64,000 bases of DNA from Ariolimax columbianus. Lineage: Eukaryota; Mollusca; Gastropoda; Stylommatophora; Arionidae. The notes under the pieces are model-generated. The model did not search any database and was not told where the DNA came from. It saw nothing but the letters and a program-made list of their open reading frames with translations. Each line of letters opens with the position of its first letter. The stretch's first letter is position 1. Where the stretch lies: the NCBI GenBank assembly GCA_036924085.1, contig JAVGWX010000003.1:125291474-125355473 (forward strand), written 5' to 3'. This document shows positions 33,981-44,800 of this stretch, piece by piece. The position numbers were made by a program, and so were the translations under genes.

Positions 33981-34493
33981 ATTAATTAATAGCTGTCCAT
34001 CGTTGTCGATGAGGACCACCGACATCATCCTTGTCACAGATTTCCCTGTTGGGTGTGGGTGCGCATGAATGCTGTGCATGTTAGCCCTCGAGAGAACCTC
34101 GATGTCAGTGACACGATCTTGCCATCGGATGTGGAATATTCGCCTCAGGCAACCTGTGTGGAAGTGGTTTAACCTCCTTGCATGTCCAGAGTATACAGTC
34201 CAGCTTTCACAAGCGTATAGTAGGGTTGGAATGATGGTTGCACCATAGACTTTGAGTTTGGTCTTGACGCTGATGCCACAACGTGCCCACACCATCGAGC
34301 GCATTCTACCAAAGGCTGTGCTGGCCCTTGCTATTCTGCTTGCCACCTCATCGTCGAGACTGGCAGATCTCGACAGCGTGCTGCCCAGATATGTGAATTT
34401 GTCTACGACATTCAGCGTCTGCCCGCTGACTGTAGTCTCTGGTTTTTGTGCATGGCATGCCTGGTGCTGGTTGGTACATGACCTCTGTTTTCT
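33981..34493 (-). pseudogene. truncated LINE RT C-terminus with 13-bp target-site duplication
   Basis: The minus strand reads DKFTYLGSTLSRSASLDDEV-like sequence across a frameshift, then ASRIARASTAFGRMRSMVWA, VYGATIIPTLLYACESWTVY, LRRIFHIRWQDRVTDIEVLS and ends ATTAATTAAT. TAACCATACGTTA flanks both sides (33968-33980, 34494-34506). Confidence 0.9.
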
Positions 34494-34506
34494 TAACCAT
34501 ACGTTA

Positions 34507-34705
34507 TATGTTACAATACTTACTTACATTAGCAAGAGCACAAATTCAAACTATCTGAGGGCCGAATGGCGACAAGTTTAATGGACCAAGGGCAGCTCTG
34601 TATTTTTATTATGAGTTGTTGGTTAATGTTCGATAAGATATCTCTCTGCATGGGAAGTGTTTCAGCGACATAATATTGTTCTTGGCTTAAGAGAAAAACA
34701 GAAAT
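34507..34705. other. no recognised feature
   Basis: Short spacer between two LINE relics. Confidence 0.4.
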
Positions 34706-34710
34706 TGTTA

Positions 34711-35136
34711 ACCTCAAAGAATATCAGGATAGAACTGAGGAAAAGAATAATCGCCACTCGTATATGGTCAATTACACTGCATGGGGCTGAAACATGGACT
34801 TTGGCAAAGTAGGATGAAAAAAGCTTGGAAGCGTTTTAAATTTGGTGTTACTGTAGAATGGAAAGAGTGAGTTAGACAGAAAGAAGATCCAATGACAATG
34901 TATTTAATAACGTGGGCGCACAACGACAAATATTGCATATGATTCAAAAACGTCGTTTGAGTTGGCTGGGTCACAATATGAGACATAAAAGTCTTCTACA
35001 GAAGATACTAGAGGGCAAGATTCAAGGAAAGAGGGGACCAGGGCGATCAAGACTTACCTTTGCATCTTAGACATGCAGGGACATTAAAGTACCAACTTAT
35101 TATGCAATGAAGAGAACTGCAGAGGATAGGGTCAAA
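34711..35136 (+). pseudogene. LINE RT C-terminus leading into a tandem array
   Basis: TSKNIRIELRKRIIATRIWS, LHGAETWTLAK, WCYCRMERVS, VGAQRQILHMIQKRRLSWLG, HNMRHKSLLQKILEGKIQGK and GPGRSRLTF, with stops between. The terminal codons ('..EDRVKCRD..QPYNQSPD' like) lie inside the first unit of the 67-bp array. Confidence 0.88.
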
Positions 35137-35548
35137 TGTAGAGACACACACAGACAACCTTACAACCAGTCTCCGGACTGAGCAACCAGAGAATAGGGTA
35201 AAATGGAGAGACATACTCAGACAACCTTACAACCAGTCTCCGGACTGAGCAACCAGAGAATAGGGTAAAATGGAGAGACATACTCAGACAACCTTACAAC
35301 CAGTCTCCGGACTGATCAACCAGAGGATAGGGCCACACAGAGAGACATAGACAACCTGACAACTAGTCTCCAGACTGATCAACCTGAAGATAGGGTCAAA
35401 TGGAGAGACATGCCCAGACAACCTTACAACCAGTCTCAGACAACGTTTCAATCAGTCTCCGGACTGATAAACCAGAGGATAGGGTCAAATGGAGAGACAT
35501 ACTCATACAACTTTACAACCAGTCTCCGGACTGATCAACCCGATGATG
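35137..35548. repeat. ~67-bp array derived from a LINE C-terminus
   Basis: About six imperfect units contain TGGAGAGACATACTCAGACA, CCTTACAACCAGTCTCCGGA and CTGAGCAACCAGAG. Read in frame, a unit encodes RVKW RDILRQPYNQSPD, i.e. the end of the preceding LINE protein. The core ACCAGTCTCCGGACTGA is the same (in reverse) as in the array 51258-51790. Confidence 0.92.
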
Positions 35549-35564
35549 ATGATGAGCGAAGCTA

Positions 35565-35728
35565 TTCTTCTTTTTCTTCCTTCGTTCTCAGTCTCCCGCT
35601 ACTACGCCCTGTAAATGACTTTGCAAGTAGCAGGATGTTGTCCATAGAACAGAATGCATTGTGACGTAGTTTACAGTTTGACAGCGATATTTGCACCTTT
35701 CTGTTCGACACATCCGACTTCAGCGGGA
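35565..35728 (-). mobile_element. (GAA)-family SINE, 5'-short copy
   Basis: TTCTTCTTTTTCTTCCTTCG, TCAGTCTCCCGCTACT, AGTAGCAGGATGTTG, GCGATATTTGCACC and CACATCCGACTTCAGC are the minus-strand 3' half and core, ending at the shared 5' limit. Confidence 0.87.
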
Positions 35729-35983
35729 GAGATTATTTGAAAACAAGTGAAGAATTTAACTTCATCTTTAAGCTATGTGTAAATATGCTAAATCTGCATT
35801 TTATGCTGGGAATTTTCCTCAATTTGTGAGAGTTCTCTTTTGAAACGACATAATGGTTGTATGTCATAATTAAGCGCTAGTAACAGCTAATATAATCATA
35901 AATAATACGAGAATGATTATTACTGGTGGAACAAATTTAAAGTGATCTTCTTCCTGCAAGCATGTAGTTTTAGAAGAACTCGC

Positions 35984-36320
35984 GGGATCAAGATGCTGCA
36001 GTGGTCAGCGACCCATAGCTGACTGCTAGCGTCAGGGCCAGCGAACCAGAGCTGCCAAGACCCTTCTACACCTCCACGTGGTGATCCTGGATAACAGGCT
36101 GCAGCAGGGCAGACTGGCTAAAGAAGAGATCGAAGAGGGAATGCTAACCCGGTACTCAAAAAATGCTTGCTGAAGTCGAATGTGTTGGACCGAAAGGTGC
36201 AAATATCGCAGCCAAGATGTAAACTACGACACAACGCATTCCGTTCTCTGGACTACATTCTGCTACTTAAGCCCTTTCGGGGTTTGGTAGTGGGAGATTG
36301 AGAACGAACGAAGAAGAAGA
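35984..36320 (+). mobile_element. (GAA)-family SINE, full length, with target-site duplication
   Basis: Plus-strand full copy: GGGATCAAGATGCTGCAGTG, 5' half (GACTGCTAGCGTCAGGG, GACCCTTCTACACCTCC), core (GTTGGACCGAAAGGTGCAAA, TATCGCAGCC), 3' half (CATTCTGCTACTT, GGTTTGGTAGTGGGAG) and GAACGAACGAAGAAGAAG tail. AGAAGAACTCGC occurs on both sides (35972-35983, 36321-36332); its first bases blend with the tail. No clear tRNA A/B boxes were seen in the head. Confidence 0.92.
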
Positions 36321-36764
36321 AGAAGAACTCGCCACAAAACAATCCAGCAAAGGAAAACAGAGATTAACAACTGGATTACTTTTAATCCTTTACTATCGTA
36401 AAAGACGTACGTGATTTTGGATTTGCCGACGATGGAAGAGCGTGACAAAAATCTGCAGATGTGAGTATCAGTTGGACATTAAAACGTAAATATGCTTTTC
36501 ATGTTTTCTTCACGATTATCCAATGTCATGAACATTTCCTATTATTTATAATATGTTATGCACAGGAAGCAAATACACATTTATTCGATGTCTTATCTCT
36601 AGTTAATTAGACCACGTTTCTGTTTTGGAAAAATGTACATCACCTCTAATTTGGACAATATCCTAGTTTCTTGTCCCAACTATTATCTTTTATCATACGA
36701 TAAAGCGCCAACCATGTCGGGGGCTGAAGAAAAGGCTTCATGGATCGTGAGTTTCATTCAGATA

Positions 36765-36940
36765 GTGGTGAATGCTTGGAATACATTGCCACAGGAAGTA
36801 GTGGAGGCAGAGACAATTAATGCATTCAAGAATAGATTTGATGAGCATAGTTTTTAGAGCAAGGAGATGTAAATGAAACTGGTTGTATGCAGACTCTGTA
36901 GAGTCTTCTTAACCAGTATAGAGACGTTTAGTTAAGTTAT
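36765..36940 (+). mobile_element. CR1-like LINE 3' end
   Basis: The final coding segment reads VNAWNTLPQEVVEAETINAF KNRFDEHSF and stops, the canonical CR1 C-terminus. The 3' UTR matches 16690 and 7150 and ends GACGTTTAGTTAAG. Confidence 0.9.
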
Positions 36941-37065
36941 GGTAAGTAAGTGTTATGTGTAAGATATGTCAGCTGTAGGCCAAAAGTGTTTTCCTAAAAA
37001 ATATGAACGAAGTGGTTGAACAAAACATATATTGTAAAAGCCACAGAATAATAATTCACTTCTGC

Positions 37066-37228
37066 CGAAGACGAATGTGTTGGACCGAAAGGTGCACATA
37101 TTGTAGCCAAACTGTAAACTAGCGACACAACGGATTTTGTTCTCCGGACAAAATCTTGCTACTTGCAAAGCCCTATTTAGGGTTTGGTAGTGTGAGTGTG
37201 AGAACGAACGCAGAAAAAGAAGAAGAAT
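37066..37228 (+). mobile_element. (GAA)-family SINE, 5'-short copy
   Basis: CTGCCGAAGACGAATGTGTT, GGACCGAAAGGTGCACATAT, TTGCTACTTGCAAAGCCC and GAGAACGAACGCAGAAAAAG AAGAAG. Confidence 0.9.
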
Positions 37229-37418
37229 TCCCAAATACAAATGTTATTTTTAGTGAAATAATAGGGCCAGTAAAACGTTTACTACCATTTATACTTGTCT
37301 CCGTCTACAGTGAAATTGTGTAAAGCCGCAGTCAACATCTGCGGACAATTTAACACTTACATAAATAAATGTCTTTGTGACCTCTGGAGAGGCGCAAAGG
37401 ACACATCTCGTCCCCGAA

Positions 37419-37556
37419 GCTAAAATTGGATGATTCTGTTGATATTTTAATGTCAGCATGCCAGAACTAAAATTGGTTGATCCTTTTGATATTTTAATGT
37501 CAGCGTGCCAGAGCTAAAATTAGTTAGTCCTGTTGATATTTTAATGTCAGCGTGAC
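37419..37556. repeat. 47-bp tandem repeat, three copies
   Basis: The unit GCTAAAATTGG..GATCCTGTTGATATTTTAATGTCAGCGTGCC is repeated three times with few changes. Confidence 0.92.
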
Positions 37557-37719
37557 GTGGACATCGAGGTATTTGATGTTTGATATACACGTACACTGTG
37601 TGTCACATGGGTCAGATATTATTTTTGTAACAGATTGGTTACATCCGTTGGAAAGTTCACGTGGGATTTTTTTTTAATGGCTTTCAACAAATCTGTGTAG
37701 CATTATGGCAAAAGTGCCG

Positions 37720-37880
37720 CTATCGACACGCTCTAGTCGATCTAGCTATAAATAAATACCTGGCTTAATGTAAGGGAAGGAAACACAGCGTGGAAGGAAA
37801 CAAGCCATCCCACTTTTTAAATAACTGAGACGTAGAACAATGAAATCTCTAACACTTCATCCCCGTAAATCAGAAGCGAC
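37720..37880 (+). mobile_element. SINE body fragment (family T2)
   Basis: CGACACGCTCTAGTCG, AGCTATAAATAAATACCTGG, GGAAACAAGCCATCCCAC, AATCTCTAACACTTCATCCC and AGAAGCGACCGCTACC, collinear with 44080-44240 and, in part, 1640-1760. Confidence 0.65.
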
Positions 37881-37969
37881 CGCTACCTCGAGACAATCAA
37901 GAGACAACTAAAAGAGTAGCCCTACCAAAACAAAGTTCGCAATCAAGTGGAAAAAAAAACAATTACCAG

Positions 37970-38087
37970 AGAAGAAGAAGAAGAAGACGAAGAAGAAGAA
38001 GAAGAAGAAGAAGAAGAAGAAGAAGAAGAAGAAGAACAGGAAGAAGAGGAAGAAGAAGAAAAAGAAGAAGAGGAAGAATAATAATAA

Positions 38088-38118
<31 letters not shown>

Positions 38119-38130
38119 AAAGAGAAGAAG
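37970..38130. repeat. (AAG)n-rich microsatellite
   Basis: About 160 bp of AAG/GAA triplets with GAC, GAGG and AATAAT interruptions. The open frames over it (poly-Ser, poly-Leu) are artefacts. Confidence 0.96.
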
Positions 38131-38251
38131 CAAGAATAAAGACATACAATCTAAGACAACCAGACAATATTTAAGGGACACGTAATGACACAAGTGGTAA
38201 GTGCAGATTAACCACCTGTGAATCTAGAAGCTCTCTGGTTAAAATTTAAGA

Positions 38252-38600
38252 GGGTCTTCAAGGCAGCTGCAGCTGAAGCATATGGTCAAGTCAAGAAGGT
38301 CTTCAAGGCAGCTGAAGCTGAAACATGTGGTCAAGTCAAGTCAAGAAGGTCTTCAAGGCAGCTGCAGCTGAAGCATGTAGTCAAGTCAAGTCAAGAAGGT
38401 TTCAAGGCAGCTGCAGCTGAAGCATGTAGTCAAGTCAAGTCAAGAAGGTCTTCAAGGCAGTTGCAGCTGAAGCATGTGGTCAAGTCAAGTCAAGAAGGTC
38501 TTCAAGGCAGCTGCAGCTGAAGCATGTGGCCAAGTCAAGTCAAGAAGGTCTTCAAGGCAGCTGCAGCTGAAGCATGTGGTCAAGTCAAGTCAAGAAGGAT
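38252..38600. repeat. 50-bp minisatellite, seven copies
   Basis: CAAGGCAGCTGCAGCTGAAG, CATGTGGTCAAGTCAAG and TCAAGAAGGTCTT repeat at about 38259, 38304, 38354, 38403, 38453, 38503 and 38553. The first interval is 45 bp because one CAAGT is missing. Confidence 0.95.
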
Positions 38601-38730
38601 AGGAAGAAAACACCGTGGTGGTCAGCAGTCAAAATTATATAGTAATAATGAGGGGGAAAAAGCATGAAAACAATACTTAGAAGACAAGAATGCAGCGAGA
38701 TTTGGCGCAATGTGCATGAAGATAGACGGT

Positions 38731-38762
38731 TGGGGGGGGGGGGGGGAGAGGGGGAGGGGGGA
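38731..38762. repeat. poly-G tract
   Basis: Runs of G interrupted by GAGAG. Confidence 0.85.
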
Positions 38763-38905
38763 GATAAATGAGCTCGCTACGAGAATGGCACATTGGTAGT
38801 GGTGGGAGTGCAGGAAGAGGGAGAGAGGACAAGAATTTGGTTTGAAACATTAACTTCATTCAGTATTGTAATCAAAACCGGGTGCCCTTATTCGTATGTG
38901 CGTAC

Positions 38906-39075
38906 TACTGAAGTCGGATGTGTCGGATCGAAAGGTACACAATAAGGCAGTGAAGCTGTAAACTACAACGCAACGTGCTCCGTTCTCCGAACAACATCCT
39001 GCTACTTGCAAATCCATTTTTAGGGCTTGATAGCGAGAGATTGAGAAAGAACACACAGTAGAACAAGAAGAAAAT
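38906..39075 (+). mobile_element. (GAA)-family SINE, 5'-short copy
   Basis: CTACTGAAGTCGGATGTGTC, GGATCGAAAGGTACACA, TGCTCCGTTCTCCG, ACATCCTGCTACTTGCAAAT and GAGAGATTGAGAAAGAAC. Confidence 0.88.
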
Positions 39076-39109
39076 AGAAGTGTGTGTGTATATATATTTA
39101 TGCTAGGGT

Positions 39110-39300
39110 AGTTGAGAGGTTTTTAAGACAGAACTACAGGCCGCTTCATCACTGCTGTCGCCACATCGTGTGCTGGCTATGTTTGTTTATGTCCCCCGTC
39201 TCCCCTCCTCCCCCGACATATGCCTTACTGGGGATTCGATCCGCTGCCCTCCTTGTCAGCAGGAAGGCATCGAAACCATTCGGCCACGCGTTCCCCTATA
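39110..39300 (-). mobile_element. tRNA-headed SINE (family T1)
   Basis: Minus-strand head AACGCGTGGCCGAATGGTTT and B-box-like GGATCGAATCCCC, then body ACATAAACAAACATAGCCAG, CACACGATGTGGCGACAGC and GAAGCGGCCTGTAGTTCTG. It pairs with 18118-18290. Confidence 0.8.
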
Positions 39301-39304
39301 TTAT

Positions 39305-40375
39305 CAGCGCCCATACTCCTGGCAATGGTCTTGACATGACCGGCTAAACCAAGTGAGGGTAGCCGATGGGTCTAATAAGTCCACGGTGATATAGGGCTTG
39401 TCTACCTAAGCATGTGAAGACTGGATTCTGCGGACTGTACGGAAGAGCAACTGGCTGGTCAAAGGGCAGCAAGGCGACTATCAGCAACTCGATATAGAGC
39501 GTTTAGAGCAAGGCTAAACTCAGAAGATCCCCTTGGTCGTCCACTGCAACCTTGCTACTGCTCCAGTCGTCTTGATCATATCTTGCCACTGGATCAAATG
39601 GAATCAGGACGAGAGAGTGAAGCTGGCGGAGTGCAATTCGCTCTCACTTAAACCCAACTCACTCGCAAGTCATATTGTGATCTCATTACAGATGACAATG
39701 TGGTCCTCTTCGGAAACGATGGACACACAACAACAACATTCTCAATAACTTTGGTAACCTTCCTTAGAAGTTCATTTTCCGCAACTAGTATATCTCGAGA
39801 GCCCCTACTATATAACACGTTTTCATTGTTACCAACACTTCCATACGACGTCACTGACTAGTACGAAACTAATTTAACAATTATTGCAGATACCAATATT
39901 TTCACCGAATTAAATGCAGACAATGTGCGTGTAATCCTAGCATGACCAATGAGCGAAAGACCTAACTCTGCATATTAATGTCTTGCTGTGATTCTCTTGT
40001 TGGGGAATAACCTTGACCGTGGTGCCATTTTTGACACGCATGTCCTAATTAGGCGAATCTGTATCAGATCCTCGTTATACTAATGTCATACTAATGAAGA
40101 GATGTGGTTCATTTTTTGTGGGATTTTTTTTTGCCAAAACCGCAGACTTATTCACTCATTCACTTTTAAATGGTTTGATCCTGAGGTCCTATTTATCTTT
40201 CTTGATACAAACTGTCAGCAAAATATCACGTACTTGAGACTTTCTTATCTTCAGTAAAGTTTCACTTTTTATATAAGAAACGATTAAGAAATTAATGCAG
40301 AATACATTAGAAAAATTGCATTTGATATGTTAGTACGTGGATTTGTTTAAATCTATTCTACGAATAAAATACACG
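39305..40375. other. no recognised gene or repeat
   Basis: Nothing assignable. The frame at 39533-39748 has no motif. Confidence 0.45.
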
Positions 40376-40665
40376 GTCGAATGCTGGAACATGCCAAGAA
40401 CTTTTTATTTCTTTGCAACATAATAACGGAAAATGGACGATGCAAAATGGAAACAAAAGGATATAGGGATAGCCAAATCTGTTTCCATCAACATGAGTCA
40501 CATATTGACATCCGGTGTCGCGTATGCTGGTCTTTACTGTATTTTGTAGAACCAATGACAATGAACAAACGACTGCAAAAGAGAGTTGATGCCTTCGAAA
40601 TTCAAATGTATATTGAAGAATAGAGCGTGCATCTCCTGGAAAAAAAAAGCAAACCACGAAGTCTG
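40376..40665 (+). pseudogene. LINE RT C-terminus leading into a tandem array
   Basis: AKNFLFLCNIITENGRCKME, then CWSLLYFVEPMTMNKRLQKR and VDAFEIQMYIEE correspond to 'FKFLGNIIT..GRC..EI', 'WS.LLYG.ETWTMNK.LQKR' and 'DAFEMW.YRR' of LINE reverse transcriptases. A frameshifted ISW-K-K-EV-like stretch follows and then the array. Confidence 0.85.
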
Positions 40666-41012
40666 AGAGAAATCAGAAGTGCAAAGAGAGTGGATGAGAG
40701 AAATCAGAAGTGCAAAGAGAGTTGATGAGAGAAATCAGAAGTGCAAAGAGAGTTGATGGAAGAAATCAGAAGTACAAAGAGAGTTGATGGAAGAAATCAG
40801 AAGTACAAAGACTGTTGATGAAAGAAATCAGAAGTACAAAGACTGTTGATGAAAGAAATCAGAAGTACAAAGAGAATTGATGAGAGAAATCAGAAGTACA
40901 AAGACTGTTGATGAAAGAAATCAGAAGTACAAAGAGAATTGATGAGAGAAATCAGAAGTGCAAAGAGAGTTGAGAGAAATCAGAAGTGCAAAGAGAGTTG
41001 ATGAGAGAAATC
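40662..41012. repeat. 31-bp minisatellite derived from a LINE RT tail
   Basis: About 11 units of GATGAGAGAAATCAGAAGTG CAAAGAGAGTT with substitutions (TGCAAAG/TACAAAG; GAGAG/GACTG). In one frame a unit reads LMREIRSAKR, which is what follows the preceding LINE fragment. Confidence 0.95.
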
Positions 41013-41130
41013 AGAAACACAAAAAAAAACAAAAAACAAAAACAAATATAAGTAAATGTATGGACCAGTGAACGTTTTTGTTGCTAAGCTAATGTTTTTG
41101 TTGATATTGTTGTTGTTGATGTTGTTGTTC

Positions 41131-42786
41131 TTCTTCTTCTTCTTCGTTCGCTGACAGGCGTCAACTTGAATTTGTTCGAAGAAAGCAGCTGAAATCCTGA
41201 GGCTGTCGACACTGCCATAGAGCTTGTCTAGTTTTGGCACTGGTGATGGCCACATGTGCTTTCTCTGGTCCTCGTATATTGGGCAGTTTTGCAGCAGATG
41301 TTCAGCGGTCATTTTCCCTGTACCACATGTGCATTCGCCAGTGCCACCTATCTTCAGTTTATTGAATAGATGGTACCTCAGTCTGTTGTGGCCTGTGCGG
41401 AGTCTGAAGACTAAGACCTGCTCTCTTCTGTTCAACTGGTAATAGGCACCATTTGTTGTGTAGCCAGTATGCCCTTTTTCCCATTTGGCAATGTATCTGT
41501 CCCTAATAAACCTTTTGGACTCTTCGTAGGTCACACTAGAATCTGGTTGCGGTAATCTTGCACCTTCTTTTTGCCAGTATGTCTGCCTCCTCATTGCCTT
41601 GGATGTTACAATGGGATGGTACCCACTGTATCACTACTCTTTTTGGTGCGGACTTCTGGCATAGTTGACAGAGTACTGTTCTTAAATCATTAAGTTCAGT
41701 ATTTGTCTGGCTTTTTAGTGCTGTGACCACGGACAGGGCATCTGTAAACAGGACTATCTGGCTGTCATTGCTTTTGCCTGTCAGCATTGCTTCTACTGCA
41801 GCCTTCAGTGCCTCTGCCTCCGCTTTGAAAATGCTTGTGGATTTTCCAGTTGCCACTGACAGTGTTATTTTTCTACCATTTGTTAGGCTCAGGAATACCC
41901 ATGCCCCTCCATTCTGTAGTGTGTTTGTTATAGAACCGTCAGTGTATGCATGGGTCCAGTCCATGCTTGGGTAGTTTTTCGCTATGTACCTCAGGGTTAT
42001 ATCTCTTCTTTCTTTTTTATTCTGGCTGTTCTTGTTTCCAATACCTGGTATATTTTCTACCACCTCTGGAATGATATGCTGCTTCCAGGTGGATTTGCGT
42101 ACAGTAGGAATGGGCGTTGGCGTTGTTATGGTGTTCATAGGGTCTTCGCTCACCTTTGTGTTGGTTATTTCTGCAAAGTTTCTCCGCTTTAGTTTCCCTT
42201 TTCCAAATCTATTTAGTCTCTGGTGTATTGGATGATATGTCAGTCTTCTTAGTTTCTCTGCTTGCTGCTGGGCTCTGCTGTCTCTTCTGTCGGTCATGGA
42301 ATGCAGGTTTGTAATCTTTTCAAGTTCTACAATTGGCGTTGACTTCATGCCTCCTGTTATAACTCTCATGGCTTGGTTTTGAAGTTTGCTAATTTTATCA
42401 AAGTTCGCCTTTGCTGCTGTTGCCCATGCCGCAATGGCATACTCGAGAACTGGTCTTACTCGTCCAGTGTACAATTTCTTAAGTATACTTTCGTCTGCTC
42501 CCCAGCTTGTGCCAGCAAGTTTCCTCATGATTGCCATTCTTTGTCTGGCTCTCATTCGGTTTCTCTCGATCTGACTTTTCCATGTCATGCGCCGATCAAA
42601 TGTGACGCCCAAGTAGTTTGGGTTGTCGTTTAGCCGCAGATATTTGCCATTAAGACTTATTTTAGTGTTCTGTGGTTTATTTGAAAGGGAGAATATCGTA
42701 CATGTTGTTTTTTCTTCATTTATTTTGACCAGCCATGATTTCGCCCACTCCTCCGGCGATGTTAGGGCCTGCTGCACCCGATTGTT
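41131..42786 (-). pseudogene. I-like LINE, 5'-truncated copy (RT end, RNase H, C-terminal domain)
   Basis: The minus frame 42777-41536 begins MQQALTSPEEWAKSWLVKIN and covers the end of RT, a linker, and RNase H (HAYTDGSITNT, IFKAEAEALKAAVEA, LFTDALSVVTALKS, VIQWVPSHCNIQGNEEADIL). A frameshift near 41578 leads into the C-terminal domain (TYEESKRFIRDRY, CTCGTGKMTAEHLLQNCP). All four RNase H acidic residues are present. The 3' end is GCGAACGAAGAAGAAG. TGTTGTTGTTC is found on both sides (41120-41130, 42787-42797), a possible though low-complexity target-site duplication. Confidence 0.95.
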
Positions 42787-42844
42787 TGTTGTTGTTCGAA
42801 GCTGCTAGTGCAGTGTTGAGTTGACTCGACGTTTCTGTGGTAAT

Positions 42845-43070
42845 GGATTACATGAGCTCTTGTGACATCTCGAGGCGTAATGGAGAAGGTGTGTCGGGGT
42901 CTTCCTGTCTGTAATGCAATGCGATGCTCCTCAGTAACCACACCATAATATGGATTGCATTGTTGATCCGCATCTCGCTGGCCAGACTGGTGTTAGTCTT
43001 TTCCCAGGAGCACGAAAGAGGACGGAAGGCGGGGTCTTGTTCACCATGTCTCACATGACCCTGATTACCC
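42845..43070 (-). repeat. interspersed repeat A, 5' part
   Basis: The minus strand contains AATCAGGGTCATGTGAGACA, CTTTCGTGCTCCTGGGAAAA and GTCTGGCCAGCGAGATGCGG, collinear with 63560-63700 (GTAATCAGGGTGAGG, GTTCGTGCTCCAG, ATCTGGCCAATGAGGTGGGG). Confidence 0.75.
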
Positions 43071-43370
43071 TTTGCTACCGCCAGCGAGCGTATAACGTGT
43101 TATTTAAAAACAGAACTCATTGACAAGCCAAGCAGTGGCATTACTCCATCACGCCACTCTCATGTCACCGGTTTCCGTTGTGTTTCAAATTAATTTATTA
43201 ACGTTCCGCCATCGACTGTGCATGCTCGAAAGTTGCCCTACCCTCTTTCAGATTGATGTATCATTGTTTGTGGCTTCGTGCTTCTTTTGTAAACATATTA
43301 TGTTTTACACAAACAGCATTACTGCACTTTAGATAACACCGAAGTGCACAACCTTTCATTCTCTCGCTCT

Positions 43371-43640
<270 letters not shown>

Positions 43641-43649
43641 TCTTCTTCG

Positions 43650-43902
43650 TCTTTGACGTTTATTGATGCTGCGATATTTATGCCTTTCTTTCCGTCACAT
43701 CCGATTTTAGCTGGCTTTTATAGGAACTAAGTTTGCCTTTTCACTGCGATCTCCATCCCTTAGCCAGACTACACTAGTGACGGATCAAACTTGAAGGCGG
43801 AATAGCGTCTTGGTCTGCCGTGGTTCGCTGACCCTCAAGCAAGCAGCCAGCTGTGGGTCGCTGTATGCTGTCAGCTCAATCACTGTCGTATCTTCGGCCC
43901 GT
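43650..43902 (-). mobile_element. SINE-like repeat, variant B
   Basis: Minus order: head GGGCCGAAGATACGACAGTG, AGCTGACAGCATACAGCGAC, CAAGACGCTATTCCGCC, then core AGCTAAAATCGGATGTGACG and GCATAAATATCGCAGC. Confidence 0.8.
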
Positions 43903-44021
43903 CTTATCAAAAATGGAGGGCATGTATATTAACGGGCCATGTAGCTCCCTACTCTAAGGCGCCCCTTTCTGCTAGATCCACATTATCTCTAAAATTTGTT
44001 GATTTCTGGTTCCTCGATTAA

Positions 44022-44255
44022 TCAAATTAGCGCAGTAGTAGAACTCTCGCTTTTCACAGCATAGATGCAGAGTTCCAACTCACGTTACTGGCACGCTCCA
44101 GCCAACCCAGCTGTAAAGCGATATCTGGCTTTCTGTTAGGAAGAAAATACAACCATGCAGGAAACTGGTCACATCTGCTGTAGCCTCGTACAATAACATT
44201 TCAAACACTTCAGTGCAGACAGCAGTGTCAGCAAGGGACTGCCATTTCGGTTCAG
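44022..44255 (+). mobile_element. tRNA-headed SINE (family T2)
   Basis: A-box-like TTAGCGCAGTAGTAGAAC and a degraded B box (GAGTTCCAACTC), then TTACTGGCACGCTCCAGCCA, ACCCAGCTGTAAAGCG, ATCTGGCTTTCTGTTAGG and ACATTTCAAACACTTCA. It is the best-preserved T2 copy. Confidence 0.75.
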
Positions 44256-44319
44256 AGGACCATCACATGATTTAACAAGCGATCATTGATTGATTTCACA
44301 ATTTGCTACTAGTCCATAT

Positions 44320-44386
44320 CTTCTTCTTCTTCTTCTTCTTCTTCTTCTTCTTCTTCTTCTTCTTCTTCTTCTTCTTCTTCTTCTTC
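44320..44386. repeat. (TTC)n microsatellite, LINE tail
   Basis: Uninterrupted TTC for about 66 bp. It directly joins the minus-strand LINE fragment at 44388, so it is that element's (GAA)n tail. Confidence 0.95.
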
Positions 44387-44387
44387 A

Positions 44388-44545
44388 ATCAACTGATGTT
44401 ATGCTTTTAACTTGGTGAGGTTCACGAAGGAGATTGTGTTTCAGGTCTTTGCCGGTACCACACAGTTTGTCGATCATAGCCGCTCGCCCAAACCATACTG
44501 TCTTTCTTTGGTCTGTATAAGTAGGACAGTCGTGCAGTATGTTGT
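44388..44545 (-). pseudogene. I-superfamily LINE C-terminal fragment (family 2)
   Basis: The minus strand encodes NILHDCPTYTDQRKTVWFGR, MIDKLCGT, KDLKHNLL and EPHQVKS and ends TTGATTGAAGAAGAAG. It is homologous to 3890-4117, which shares DCPTY, DQR, VW and LKH. Confidence 0.8.
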
Positions 44546-44547
44546 TG

Positions 44548-44800
44548 TTTGCGAATGCTCACAATGAGCAGGTTACTCTTTTGTGCGCCCTGAAAAACCC
44601 GTTAAGTGACGGGTTGCAGTAGCTTTCCTCACTTCCCGAGCGTGCTGAGGAAGGTGGACCGGGATCCTCCAGACGGCCGTGCTATGCTTGGCTTCATCTG
44701 CGTGTCGCTCACTACTACGGAGATCACGTCGAACGTCACCTTGTTAGCCAGACTGTTGTCCTCGACAACAGCCCGTTTCCAGGACGACCAACGAGGAGGT
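44548..44800 (-). repeat. interspersed repeat A, best copy
   Basis: TGCTCACAATGAGCAGGTTA, CTTTTGTGCGCCCTGAAAAA, CCCGTTAAGTGACGGGTTGC, CCCGAGCGTGCTGAGGAAGG, TGCTATGCTTGGCTTCATCT and TTGTTAGCCAGACTGTTGTC. It abuts the LINE fragment at 44388-44545. Confidence 0.85.

Noticed and set aside
37943..38193. Poly-Ser and poly-Leu proteins
   Set aside because: Translations of the AAG microsatellite in two frames.
38218..38520. A 100-residue repeat protein
   Set aside because: The frame is a by-product of the 50-bp array; the unit is not a multiple of three and frames rotate.
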